Positions 42,620 through 53,517 of a stretch of DNA of 64,000 nt are shown in pieces. Position 1 is the stretch's first letter. The number at the start of each line of letters is the position of its first letter. Location of the stretch: the NCBI GenBank assembly GCA_037893245.1, contig JBAIAA010000453.1:1-64000 (forward strand), given 5' to 3'. A program made the position numbers and the translations under genes. The stretch comes from Crossaster papposus (lineage: Eukaryota; Echinodermata; Asteroidea; Velatida; Solasteridae). The notes under the pieces were generated by a model. That model was not told the origin of the DNA. It worked only from the letters and a program-made list of their open reading frames with translations, and did not search any database.

Positions 42620-43720
42620 CTAAAAAATCCTGCGTATGGGCCTGCCCATCCCTGACCAATACTCTTTCTGAAGAACGCACAATCAGTTCAACTATTATTA
42701 GAGATAATATGTAATAGGACATTTGATTTGGTCTTTTGTTTCTTCTGGGACAATTTTGAAAACGTGTGCTGATATGGGTGTGTTTTAGTGCAAACTGGTT
42801 CATGTAAAAGTCAATGACCCATGGCAAACTATTGTGGAGACACTGCCATAGCCGTCCCCCACAACAAATATTGATGGGGAACATCGTTTTGACAATATTC
42901 AGCAGAGACTCCTTGAAGAAAGTCCATTTTTCTTCTATATAGTACTGGATAGTTACCTGGAATTCTGTCAAATAATTTACGAGCCATTCCCGCACAACCT
43001 TTAAATCTGTATAGCTACAGTCTTCTGCCATGAAGAACCCTCCTGGGAGGTTTCATATTGATATTTGCCTTTGCTATCGACCTTGGCTAGGACAGCATCG
43101 ATCATGGTCATGGTCCCGAGTGAGTGACGCTTGATGGAGTTTATCAGAGAAGGGGAACTCGTAATACAAGATCAAGAATATTCTCGGTATCATTAGTATG
43201 TGGTGGTAAACAACCATTTGTGTAATAACAATTTATACATTTTATTGGTTATCTTCTCAGAGTACTTTATTGGAGTACTATCTGGTAAGAAAGCCGGCTT
43301 GTAATCGTCCAGCGACAAGGGAATGCCTGGGATATTGAAATCACCACCTATAAGAATGGAGATTTACTGGAGCTGTGGATTTTTGTCAAACTTACATCCA
43401 AGTCGTCAATTTTGTTAGCTGCTTCGGAGGGGATCCTACAAGAAGGGGGCTCCTATAATAGGAATCTACAAGAATGTCTTATTTTTAAAGTGATAGCTGA
43501 CAACATTATTAGTTCAGCATCACCAATTGCCAATTAGTTCGAAACATGGGATTGAGTCGGCTACGGCGATAAAAACACCGCCTGATTTTCTTTCTCTCCA
43601 ACAAATCCTGAAATTCACAGGAAAGATTTCAGCGCTGTGGAATTCCAGGCCTACTATAAATTGGACTCAATACCAATGAGTCTACCAATGCTTTCGGTGA
43701 TAAGAAACGTTACAAGTTGA
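42620..43720 (-). pseudogene. Relic of a second LINE, endonuclease to linker region
   Basis: The minus strand reads FLIGGDFNIPGIPLSLDDYK-like around 43,300-43,360, the GGDFN signature of APE endonucleases, and later IEEKWTFFKESLLNIVK at about 42,900, typical of the segment between endonuclease and RT. Frames change several times and no RT domain is recognisable. The 156-codon open stretch at 42,561-43,031 belongs to this relic. Confidence 0.5.
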
Positions 43721-43899
43721 GGCACTTTCCAAGTATACTGTTACAATTCACTGCTACCTTCATTGCTACCTAATATTAGTACTTTAGTTACTTTATCAAT
43801 TAATTGAGTGATAGCGTGCGATGTCGAGTTATTTTCCCGTCAACAAAATTAGATATATTATATTAAACAGTATAATATAATTTTAAAATGACCTACCTT

Positions 43900-44365
43900 T
43901 ACGCTATTCCATGCATTACATTGTGTACAGGATCAAGGGGCAGTAACGTTTGTCTCTTTGTGAAAATGCATTGTTAAGATAGCTGCCCCTTGCACCATTA
44001 ATGTAATTTATATAATTAATAATGTTTTGCTTACAGAAGCATGTCAAAATGGTCAAGTACAGCGTTTTAAAGCAAAATAATGAGAAAAATCGAAAAAATC
44101 ACAATGTGTGGCTCTTAACATAAGTTAAGCGTTTCAGAGAACACTATTTTGTTTGATTTAAATAACTACGATGCGATAAATATCGATGATTGGGCTTTAT
44201 ATTTTGTGTGTGATAGATTGTTTTATAAATTTGTGACGTCACACTGCGCACGAGTTGGTAAGGGATTCCCTTGGTTTTCGGTTTCAGTTAACAACGATAT
44301 ACAACAGTAAACTGAACTTTTGGCATGTCATTGGTGATTAGAAACAGACATGACTGATTACAATG
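43900..44365. repeat. Duplicated 3' flank of TRIM copy C
   Basis: Matches about 19,316-19,829 next to copy A, including GGGGCAGTAACGTTTGTCTC and GTTTTGCTTACAGAAGCATG. Confidence 0.8.
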
Positions 44366-44988
44366 TCACACCTGGTGATACATCTTGACTGATTGGTTGT
44401 CAGCCACTGCCAGCTGCCCATCTGATGTGAATGTGATTCCACAGGGACAGTACAGACCCTGTGCAACGCACTTGAGAAAGCCACCTTGAGGGTCATAGTG
44501 GTGGATATGACCCGTGTTATTACCATTATGCATTGCAACATAGATACCTGATGAGCTATCAGTGTACACACCGTTGCAGTACTTTACTGGTTGACCATTG
44601 ATGGTGGGTTTGATGGTGCGCGATGCAGTACCATTGCCATCAGCAACATTTACTGTCTGTGACCATGAACTAATGACAATTCTATCATTGCTGTCTACAA
44701 CCAGATAGTAAGGTTTAACCTTGACTGGTATGGTACATAGGAGCTCGCCATCAGTGGGGCTGTGTTCAGTCAACACCAGCCTCTTGACATCACCTACTAG
44801 GATGGTACCATCATTCTTGACAGCTACACCGTAGAGGTCAACTGCGGTCTTACTGACCTCACCCGGTGGCACTGTTGGGAACTCAAAGGCCAGCGTGTTG
44901 TCTCTGTTGAACATCTTCACTTGGGATGCTCCTTTCTCGACGACCACCAAACGATTGTTGGTGCGTGTAGATGCGATGCGGCGTGGAC
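44366..44988 (-). pseudogene. TRIM-NHL copy C, last exon (open)
   Basis: Homologous throughout to the last exon of copy A, with acceptor CTACAG|GTCC and stop at the same place. The frame is open (for example DLYGVAVKNDGTILVGD, CGITFTSDGQLAVAD) and roughly a tenth to a fifth of residues differ from A. The upstream exon of this copy is frameshifted and lacks the RING, so the locus as a whole is a pseudogene even though this exon is intact. Confidence 0.75.
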
Positions 44989-45950
44989 CTGTAGGAGTCA
45001 AGATGTCAAAACAAACAGACGACCATTATGCGTTTATTGCACAATCTTTTCAACACAGACATTCTTAAAAGAGTGAAAACTGCAGTAGAAAAATGTCTGT
45101 CAAAGAATACATTGTTACGATTTCAAGGCATCTTATAATTCATCTTGTACGATCTTGATATATTTAGTGTTTATCTATTTATGCCCCAGATTGTGGGCCA
45201 TGACATGCTTCACCGTGATTTATTTGTCTGTGTGAATAATGGGCGATATATATATATTTTTAAATAGGTCTTCCATGCCGACGACGAGTGATAACATATA
45301 CTGCGAAAACTGTGTTTAGCGAGTAAACACTTTTCTAAAGACTTTTTGCTATGAGTTTGTAAACGTGTTTACATGCTAAACATGCCTGTTTAGTGTTTAG
45401 AACGAGGATGGAGTGTTTATTAGTAATTGAACATCGATGTTCAGAAATTGGATACCAGTGCTGCTACACATGTTAACTGTTAGCAAACAAAGTCTGTTTA
45501 CTCGGTAAGCACAGGTTTTGGAGTGTAAACCCGTGAATATCGATGTTTACCAATGTTTTCTTTCATCAAATTCACAGTATTTATGTGTGTTTTTTTCTCT
45601 GTAACTATCAAATGTATTTTGCTTGAAATTCCCATCTTTTTTCAAAGAGCTGCAGGAATAAAGCAAATAAAATTACCGAGGTGAAATTTTAAATTTTTGG
45701 TTTGTCCACTTTTAAAATGTTGTTTTCATGGAATACATGTACATTGAGGTTGAAAAACATTCCCATGTCATGAATACCAACTTATTGAATACAGTAGATC
45801 ATTATTTTGTTTTAAATTTTACAGTTTCAATGGAGTTTTATTTACTTTTTGTTTTACCTTATTTGTTAAAAATACAGAGAATATTAGTGAAGAGAGAATA
45901 GAAATTGTTCAAGTGCATAATTTTGCAGATGGCATGTAATTTTAACTTGC
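44989..45950. repeat. Intron of TRIM copy C
   Basis: Diverged copy of the TRIM A intron, retaining several GTAAACA/TGTTTAC words at about 45,305-45,560 and carrying about 130 bp of extra AT-rich sequence near 45,570-45,700. The 5' splice site is GC instead of GT. Confidence 0.75.
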
Positions 45951-46830
45951 CTCCTCGCACCGGGATTGTGCTTTTCTGGTTTCCATCGATGCTGCAGATC
46001 ACAACTCGTTTGTTGTTGTGGTCAGTCACTGCAATCTCATCAGGTTGACGAGCAGCAATGTCGCACGCACAATTGAACTGTCCTGGAACACTTCCCTGTC
46101 TACCAAACTCCCCACACAGCTCCCACTTGCCTTCCATTGCCACCTCACCCAGATTTATGTCACCAACACCCTTACTCTGATTGAACTTCAGAAATGCCAG
46201 CCTGTCATCAACTCTAGGAATAGCCTGACTGGCCAACAGTTTCAAGTCTTTGCTGATTGTAAGATACAGTGACAGGAAGTCACTATCCGATGCAGTCCTT
46301 GTCACCTCTTTAGCTGTATCTAGTGAAAACTGAAACCTTTCCACAGCTAAGATCGCGGTTTTCTCACATTCTTCAAGTTTCTGCTCACGATCCGACTGAA
46401 TGTTTGTTGATGTCGTCAAGGATGCGATTTTCTTGGGCCGTGATCTCTGCTCGTATCTTAGCTGCTCTGTCTTGAACTTCTTTCTTGACTTTCTTAATTG
46501 TGAGATTTAAATCTTTTTCAGTCTTGAGATTTTTTCTCGTGATTCCTGGATTTTCTTCATTGATTTTTCAAGTGGAAAAAAACCAGAACAGCCAACGATT
46601 GCTTGTACGTTGATGAAGCCAGATTCCTGTCAATGTACGCGTGTTCTGGCTTACAGTGGTCAACGACGGTACAATCTCGGCAGATCAACACATCACATGT
46701 CGTGCAAAAGAACCGTGCTGCTTCGCCCTCATGGATCGAACATTTTGGTTGTTGTTTCTGAGGTTTCTTTATCAGTGTAACCTTTCCCTCACGAATGTCT
46801 TTCAGTGGAGTCACCTTGTGGTTAGATGTT
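45951..46830 (-). pseudogene. TRIM-NHL copy C, first exon, truncated and frameshifted
   Basis: Retains B-box 2 (KCSIHEGEAARFFCTTC), the coiled coil (SDREQKLEECEKTAILAVE) and the NHL start (GEFGRQGSVPGQFN). A 1-bp insertion near 46,403 and an indel near 46,575 break the frame. Homology to copy A ends abruptly at about 46,830, so B-box 1 and the RING are missing. The donor after GlyArgGlyGly reads G|GCAAGT instead of GTAAGT. Confidence 0.85.
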
Positions 46831-46928
46831 GCTGTACGTTCTATTGTTCACCCCGGATTCGTCCAGGCTTGTCTGTGACGTCACAATTCGGACATCACTT
46901 ACCCATCTTTATTTCACGATACATTTTA

Positions 46929-47080
46929 AAATTAACCAATCAAATCACGCGCATATATTTAAATTAACCCATCGGATCACGATACATTTTAAAATTAACC
47001 AATCGGATCACGCGCATATATTTAAATTAACCAATCGGGTCACGCGCATACTTTCAAATTAACCAATCGGATCACGCAGT
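46929..47080 (+). repeat. Five 32-bp units containing ATTAACCAATCGG
   Basis: ATTAACC starts at 46,931, 46,963, 46,994, 47,026 and 47,058. Most units carry a CCAAT box and CACGCG. Confidence 0.9.
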
Positions 47081-47310
47081 AATTTTTTTTAAATGTTTAT
47101 TTTTAATTTTAATTTTAATTTTTATTTTTGTATTTTATTTTTATTTATTTTTTTTATTAATTTTTTTTTTAATTATTATTATTTAATTTTTTTTAATTTT
47201 AAATTTGTAATTTTTTAATTTTTAATTTGTAATTTTTAATTTTTGTTTTTTTTTGTTTTTGTTTTTTTGTTTATTTTTTTTTATTATTATTTTTTATTTA
47301 AAATAAAATG
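47081..47310 (+). repeat. T-rich low-complexity tract
   Basis: Runs of TTTTTAATTTTAATTTTTG-like sequence with almost no C. Confidence 0.9.
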
Positions 47311-47740
47311 TTTTGCTCCACCTCACCACCTCACCACCACCTAGAACGTACGGCGCGAAGAATACCACAATTCCGGACAAGTTAATACTCGCAACGTGCG
47401 GTGCGCTCTGATTGGTTGGGTATTTTAGGTTGTTCGCATCATATAGCTAGATTTTACTTTATGCCCCCTACAGGGCCTTTGACCCCAGAAACTCATACAT
47501 GTACATACGGTCATAGTATACGGATGTACAAACATACAGAATTTAGGACTGGTTAGTGTCCCTAAAACTTTGTTTATGTGACCCAAAAAGAGAAATTATC
47601 TCAAAAATAACACTATCTGATGGAAGTAAAGAAAAGTATGTGTAGAAAGGTTTCTTGCTCCCTGTGCTATCGATTCTGATGGAGGCGGGAACCAGTCAAC
47701 CTTCTGATAACCTAATTATTGTGAATCCAAAACGAATTAA
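47311..47740. other. No gene seen
   Basis: Ordinary sequence with a CTCACCACCTCACCACC run at its start. No supported feature. Confidence 0.5.
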
Positions 47741-48039
47741 CAGGTGCGGATACAGGGGAGGGGTCCTGGGGTCCGGACCCCACATTTTTAGACTTGATTT
47801 TTATTTATTTTTTGGTTTTTAATGTATTTTCATATCGGAGCAAAATAGCAGCGTTATACTTTCTGTAAAAGATTCCCAATAGATCAAAATGATCAAAATA
47901 TATAAGAAAAATAGGCTCATAATGTCCAGGAATGCACCTCAGAGCTTCTACTGTAAAAACAAATTTTTTTGGGAGAGGCCCCCACACCCCCCGTCCATGG
48001 CTAGGACCCCACATTCCTAAATTCCTGCATCCGCCCCTG
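47741..48039. mobile_element. hAT-like MITE (299 bp)
   Basis: The ends are CAGGTGCGGATACAGG and, inverted, CAGGGGCGGATGCAGG, a common hAT-type MITE terminus. The interior has repeated GGGGTCC/GGACCCC and no ORF. Flanks share only ATTAA, so the target duplication is eroded. Confidence 0.7.
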
Positions 48040-48224
48040 ATTAAACATTTTGCAAATTACTTGTCCTACAACTAAACATGGGTTCATTTTTTTGTTCGTC
48101 TCTTTCGAAAGTAAATAACTTTTGTAGAGTAAGCAAAATAACAAAAAAAAAAAAAAAAGCCCCTCCAAAAACCTACCAAAAAGGAATGCAATTGTGTATA
48201 TTCATTTTTTATTATTCTCTTTAA

Positions 48225-48458
48225 CCAGTTCGCGCCGGATGACGTATATAAACGCAAAAATGTCCCCAAATTCAAAACGGATGACGCATAAACACGCTAA
48301 GTTCAAGTTCGGAAATGTATGTCAGCAGCAAGCAAGGCCGGAAATGCGTGGGTGTGCTTCCCGGCACTATCAGCCTGAACCCGCTTCGGATCGAGTTTCG
48401 TTAAAAATAATCCCACCCGTGGGCTCGGCGATGTTAAAATAATCCCGGCGCGAACTGG
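48225..48458. mobile_element. piggyBac-like MITE (234 bp) with TTAA target duplication
   Basis: TTAA at 48,221-48,224 and 48,459-48,462 flanks inverted repeats CCAGTTCGCGCCGGAT and CCAGTTCGCGCCGGGAT. No coding capacity. A lone related end (TTAACCAATTCGCGCCGGAT) lies at 52,194. Confidence 0.85.
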
Positions 48459-48469
48459 TTAAATACTCA

Positions 48470-48770
48470 TATCAGGAGAAGAAGTTCCAAGCCCAGGCTG
48501 GGCTCTAATCCACAACTTGCAGAATTACAGCAAATCATAAATTCAATGTTACAGACCATGGCACTTTTACAAACATAAATGTTTTTCCACTTCTGTGAGC
48601 ATTCAAGGTGAGGCACGGCCAGCCCCGCCCTCTCACAGTAGTACCCGGGATCGCAGGGGATGGGCTTTTCAATACCCCCTGGGCAGTACTCTCCTGGGGC
48701 GCACCGACCTCCGATGGACGGGTCTGTTGGGGTGGGGCTGGAAGCGCCTTGGATGCAATACCAACCATCG
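48470..48770 (-). CDS. Ephrin-receptor-like cysteine-rich gene, exon 6 (3' end uncertain)
   Basis: Acceptor TTCTCACAG|CGATGG at 48,771. It encodes DGWYCIQGASSPTPTDPS, then RCAPGEYCPGG, CDPGYYCERAGLAVPHLEC. The Gly-Tyr-Tyr-Cys and Cys-Pro-Gly-Gly spacing matches the ephrin-receptor-like (GCC2/GCC3-type) modules of extracellular proteins. The split Ser codon AG|C joins it to exon 5. The frame stays open to a TGA at about 48,471, but the cysteine pattern stops after LEC, so the true exon probably ends near 48,580 at a donor I could not fix. Confidence 0.75.
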
Positions 48771-48911
48771 CTGTGAGAAAAGGAGGGAATTATTATTACA
48801 TCTCATGGATATTTATGGGCCAAGTCAATTAGTAGGCTCTGAGCATAATGTCTGTAACAATGAAATTGCCAACATGTATCAACCTTTATATTTAGGAATC
48901 TGCAGGACTAC

Positions 48912-49092
48912 CTGCAGTTGGACGTAGGCGCGTCGTTGCCAGTGCCCATGCAGTAGGATCCAGCTGTGCACACCATGCAGGCCACGTCGTCAATCTGCTG
49001 GGGTAGGGCGTTGAAAGTCCCCGGTGGGTAGGGGAACTCGTTGGACATTGTGGTGCCGTTGGGACAGTAGTGGCCCGTCGGGCAGACGTTAT
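48912..49092 (-). CDS. Ephrin-receptor-like cysteine-rich gene, exon 5
   Basis: A 181-nt exon encoding NVCPTGHYCPNGT and then VACMVCTAGSYCMGTGN; donor CTGCAG|GTAGTC. Its acceptor CTGCCAG|ATAACG lies in the last unit of a 14-bp tandem repeat. The junction with exon 4 restores Asp across a split codon (G|AT). The content is two cysteine-rich half-modules with the spacing seen in its neighbours. Confidence 0.85.
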
Positions 49093-49177
49093 CTGGCAGA
49101 CGTTATCTGGCAGACGTTATCTGGCAGACGTTATCTGGCAGACGTTATCTGGCAGACGTTATCTGGCAGACGTTATC
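49081..49177. repeat. 14-bp tandem repeat at a splice acceptor (about 7 units)
   Basis: Unit CAGACGTTATCTGG on the plus strand. On the gene strand every unit repeats CTGCCAG|ATAACG, so each carries an acceptor-like AG followed by the first exon bases. Confidence 0.9.
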
Positions 49178-51483
49178 GGGGATGGGCCGGGGATGGGCCG
49201 GGGATGGGCCGGGGATGGGCCGGGGATGGGCCGGGGATGGGCCGGGGATGGGCCGGGGATGGGCCGGGGATGGGCCGGGGATGGGCCGGGGATGGGCCGG
49301 GGATGGGCCGGGGATGGGCCGGGGATGGGCCGGGGATGGGCCGGGGATGGGCCGGGGATGGGCCGGGGATGGGCCGGGGATGGGCCGGGGATGGGCCGGG
49401 GATGGGCCGGGGATGGGCCGGGGATGGGCCGGGGATGGGCCGGGGATGGGCCGGGGATGGGCCGGGGATGGGCCGGGGATGGGCCGGGGATGGGCCGGGG
49501 ATGGGCCGGGGATGGGCCGGGGATGGGCCGGGGATGGGCCGGGGATGGGCCGGGGATGGGCCGGGGATGGGCCGGGGATGGGCCGGGGATGGGCCGGGGA
49601 TGGGCCGGGGATGGGCCGGGGATGGGCCGGGGATGGGCCGGGGATGGGCCGGGGATGGGCCGGGGATGGGCCGGGGATGGGCCGGGGATGGGCCGGGGAT
49701 GGGCCGGGGATGGGCCGGGGATGGGCCGGGGATGGGCCGGGGATGGGCCGGGGATGGGCCGGGGATGGGCCGGGGATGGGCCGGGGATGGGCCGGGGATG
49801 GGCCGGGGATGGGCCGGGGATGGGCCGGGGATGGGCCGGGGATGGGCCGGGGATGGGCCGGGGATGGGCCGGGGATGGGCCGGGGATGGGCCGGGGATGG
49901 GCCGGGGATGGGCCGGGGATGGGCCGGGGATGGGCCGGGGATGGGCCGGGGATGGGCCGGGGATGGGCCGGGGATGGGCCGGGGATGGGCCGGGGATGGG
50001 CCGGGGATGGGCCGGGGATGGGCCGGGGATGGGCCGGGGATGGGCCGGGGATGGGCCGGGGATGGGCCGGGGATGGGCCGGGGATGGGCCGGGGATGGGC
50101 CGGGGATGGGCCGGGGATGGGCCGGGGATGGGCCGGGGATGGGCCGGGGATGGGCCGGGGATGGGCCGGGGATGGGCCGGGGATGGGCCGGGGATGGGCC
50201 GGGGATGGGCCGGGGATGGGCCGGGGATGGGCCGGGGATGGGCCGGGGATGGGCCGGGGATGGGCCGGGGATGGGCCGGGGATGGGCCGGGGATGGGCCG
50301 GGGATGGGCCGGGGATGGGCCGGGGATGGGCCGGGGATGGGCCGGGGATGGGCCGGGGATGGGCCGGGGATGGGCCGGGGATGGGCCGGGGATGGGCCGG
50401 GGATGGGCCGGGGATGGGCCGGGGATGGGCCGGGGATGGGCCGGGGATGGGCCGGGGATGGGCCGGGGATGGGCCGGGGATGGGCCGGGGATGGGCCGGG
50501 GATGGGCCGGGGATGGGCCGGGGATGGGCCGGGGATGGGCCGGGGATGGGCCGGGGATGGGCCGGGGATGGGCCGGGGATGGGCCGGGGATGGGCCGGGG
50601 ATGGGCCGGGGATGGGCCGGGGATGGGCCGGGGATGGGCCGGGGATGGGCCGGGGATGGGCCGGGGATGGGCCGGGGATGGGCCGGGGATGGGCCGGGGA
50701 TGGGCCGGGGATGGGCCGGGGATGGGCCGGGGATGGGCCGGGGATGGGCCGGGGATGGGCCGGGGATGGACCGGGGATGGACCGGGGATGGACCGGGGAT
50801 GGACCGGGGATGGACCGGGGATGGACCGGGGATGGACCGGGGATGGACCGGGGATGGACCGGGGATGGACCGGGGATGGACCGGGGATGGACCGGGGATG
50901 GACCGGGGATGGACCGGGGATGGACCGGGGATGGACCGGGGATGGACCGGGGATGGACCGGGGATGGACCGGGGATGGACCGGGGATGGACCGGGGATGG
51001 ACCGGGGATGGACCGGGGATGGACCGGGGATGGACCGGGGATGGACCGGGGATGGACCGGGGATGGACCGGGGATGGACCGGGGATGGACCGGGGATGGA
51101 CCGGGGATGGACCGGGGATGGACCGGGGATGGACCGGGGATGGACCGGGGATGGACCGGGGATGGACCGGGGATGGACCGGGGATGGACCGGGGATGGAC
51201 CGGGGATGGACCGGGGATGGACCGGGGATGGACCGGGGATGGACCGGGGATGGACCGGGGATGGACCGGGGATGGACCGGGGATGGACCGGGGATGGACC
51301 GGGGATGGACCGGGGATGGACCGGGGATGGACCGGGGATGGACCGGGGATGGACCGGGGATGGACCGGGGATGGACCGGGGATGGACCGGGGATGGACCG
51401 GGGATGGACCGGGGATGGACCGGGGATGGACCGGGGATGGACCGGGGATGGACAGGGGATGGACTGGGGATGGACTGGGGATG
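49178..51483. repeat. 11-bp minisatellite GGGGATGGGCC/GGGGATGGACC, about 209 units
   Basis: The first 144 units (49,178-50,761) read GGGGATGGGCC; from 50,762 onward they read GGGGATGGACC, with two decayed units at the right end. Since 11 is not a multiple of 3, one peptide series appears in all plus frames (Gly-Asp-Gly-Pro-Gly-Met-Gly-Arg-Gly-Trp-Ala) and another on minus. These 770-830-codon ORFs are artefacts. The array fills most of the intron between exons 4 and 5 of the cysteine-rich gene. Confidence 0.97.
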
Positions 51484-51558
51484 TTGTATATTACTTTTAA
51501 CCAAACCTTAATACCAGTTTTTAAATGAATGGGTAAGCAAAACTAAATTCCTGCTTAC

Positions 51559-51862
51559 CTTCAGGGCACACTTTACAACTCCCATGTCCCTCCTGGTCCT
51601 GGTACTCCCCAGCCTCGCAGCCAATCGGCAGCACTGTTCCCAGGGGACACCGGTGGCCCCTCGGGCACACCCCGCCGACCCCAGTGTGACCCCCGAGGAT
51701 CGGGCAAGTGGCCGGGTAGGTCTTGTTCTCTGAGGGGTTGTTGGGGTTGACTCGGTCCACACCGGAGTCGCACCAGTAGCCCTCATCGCAGAGGAGGCTG
51801 TAGGACGTGGCCGCGTTGTTGGGGCAGTAGTAGCCGCCGGGGCAGTCTGTGCACTGCTGGAC
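51559..51862 (-). CDS. Ephrin-receptor-like cysteine-rich gene, exon 4
   Basis: A 304-nt exon from acceptor ACTAAACAG|GTCCAG to donor GAAG|GTAAGC. It encodes about 101 residues: VQQCTDCPGGYYCP, CDEGYWCDSGVDR, GVCPRGHRCPLGT, then SCKVCPE. Three cysteine-rich modules with the repeated Gly-x-Tyr/Arg-Cys-Pro signature; one N-glycosylation sequon (Asn-Lys-Thr) fits an extracellular or secreted protein. Phase 0 start and 1-nt end match exons 3 and 5. Confidence 0.9.
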
Positions 51863-52003
51863 CTGTTTAGTCACGAGCAATATGGTTACTAAAAAGAGAC
51901 AAGGCGGTTCTCGAACCATGATTTTCGCGATATCTCTATTTTACAACTGTTTTCATATTGCATCTATGACCCAAGTTTGATTGCAATTGGACTTCAAGTT
52001 TTC

Positions 52004-52107
52004 AAATGAGACAAGTTATACAATCATATATTAGGGCCGTTTGTTTTAGCCTGAAACAAATGAGACAAGTTATACAATCATATATTAGGGCCGTTTGTTT
52101 TAGCCTT
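52004..52107. repeat. 54-bp direct tandem duplication
   Basis: Two copies of the segment beginning AAATGAGACAAGTTATACAA, essentially identical. Confidence 0.9.
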
Positions 52108-52572
52108 AACAATCCAGATAACGATCAGTATGATCCTGTGTAGCGTGAATGTCAGACTCTATAAAATGTGGATATTAGATCAAATGTGCATGTTTAACCA
52201 ATTCGCGCCGGATTATTTCAAGTTACCGAGACCACTGGCAGGATTACAAGAACAAGAACAAAAAGAACAACTGCCCAACGCCGGTTGAAAACGAACGCCA
52301 TTTTCCTTGCTCTTTTCTCAGCATCCATGATTGTAAAACTTCGGACAGGTCAGTTAAACGATATTTACTATAAAATACAACCCACTCCCCCAAATCCACC
52401 CATTGCTGATAATTCAAGCAGTTACCAATGCTGTATTATACCTTTAATTGTGGATAATGGGGAGAGTGACCGGTCACATAGTACGAAAAATAGGAGAAAA
52501 ATAGGAGCCAGATAAAAAAAGTAGAAAAAGTAGAAAAAGTAGGAATACTAAAAAACTTTCAACTGGATTAAC

Positions 52573-52738
52573 AGGGGTGACATTGTACAAGTTGGTCTGG
52601 TTACTGTATGTACCGGCTGGGCAGGTACTCCAATCTAGACCGGTGCCATTGGTGCAGAAGTAACTAGCAGGGCAGTCAGTGATGCCTGGCTGTAGGTCTG
52701 GGTTCCTGACTGTTTCATTCTCTGGCAGGCAGTAGAAA
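52573..52738 (-). CDS. Ephrin-receptor-like cysteine-rich gene, exon 3
   Basis: A 166-nt exon from acceptor GTACAACAG|TTTCTAC. It encodes FYCLPENETVRNPDL, DCPASYFCTNGTGLDWS and CPAGTYSNQTNLYNVTP. Split-codon phase (GG|T, Gly) joins exon 2 to give CPRGFYC. The donor is weak: CCT|GTTAAT is chosen because it keeps phase 0 and gives the usual Val-Gln-Gln-Cys continuation; CCA|GTTGAA nearby is an alternative. Asn-Glu-Thr, Asn-Gly-Thr, Asn-Gln-Thr and Asn-Val-Thr are potential N-glycosylation sites. Confidence 0.75.
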
Positions 52739-53517
52739 CTGTTGTACGACAATATCAGAAAAATGAAAGAAAAACAATTTAAATGATGATTTGGATAGAA
52801 ACCAAAATTGCAAAAAATAATGGAACAGTTCTTTATCATACTTCTAAAAGGTCCTTCTTGAAAAATTAAAACAAAAACAAGTTTAAATAAGAATCTAATA
52901 AGCAGAAATTGATTTGGATTAAATGTCCACAAAACACGCAAAAGATTGTAAAACAGGACAAGTAAGGTTTGGTTGAGCATAGCAACAGCTCTGTTCTCAT
53001 CATTATTTTTTTTTGAAAATTTCCACACATACGAAACTATTGCATAAACAACAAAATATCCAAATTTCGAGACTGTGAGATAGTTACGAGGACCTAATTT
53101 GATTACCGCGTTAATTAGACCAATAACGGACTTTAATCCAAACACTTAAACTGCGCAAACACTATGCAAAATAGTGTAATTTAAGAGATTCACGATTATC
53201 GCACCTAAAAAATGGGAATATGTAGAGGAGGACTTTAGGTTTTTACCAAATTGCGCAAAATCTTAAAATTGACCACCCCTCCATATTTTGACTTTGGATG
53301 GCTATATCTGCGAATCACCTATATAATACAAACATTTCACTTTCCTTGAGAATGACAGCACACCAGGTGCCGCGATTTCACAGGATGTTTGAGACTGTTA
53401 TTTACTTATAGTCAAGCAGGGGGATTTCACAGTAATTTGGTTGTTTTATCGTTAATCAGCCAAATTGGCCACAACCTGAAAGCAATATTTGACAAAACAA
53501 CAGATGATGACGCTCAC

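Noticed and set aside
42561-43031. 156-codon minus-strand ORF as a host gene
   Set aside because: Its conserved part matches the linker of LINE proteins and adjoins a broken endonuclease; treated as a LINE relic.
49024-51528. 770-830-codon ORFs on both strands through the 11-bp minisatellite
   Set aside because: An 11-bp stop-free unit opens every frame. The real exons of the cysteine-rich gene lie outside the array and are joined by splicing.
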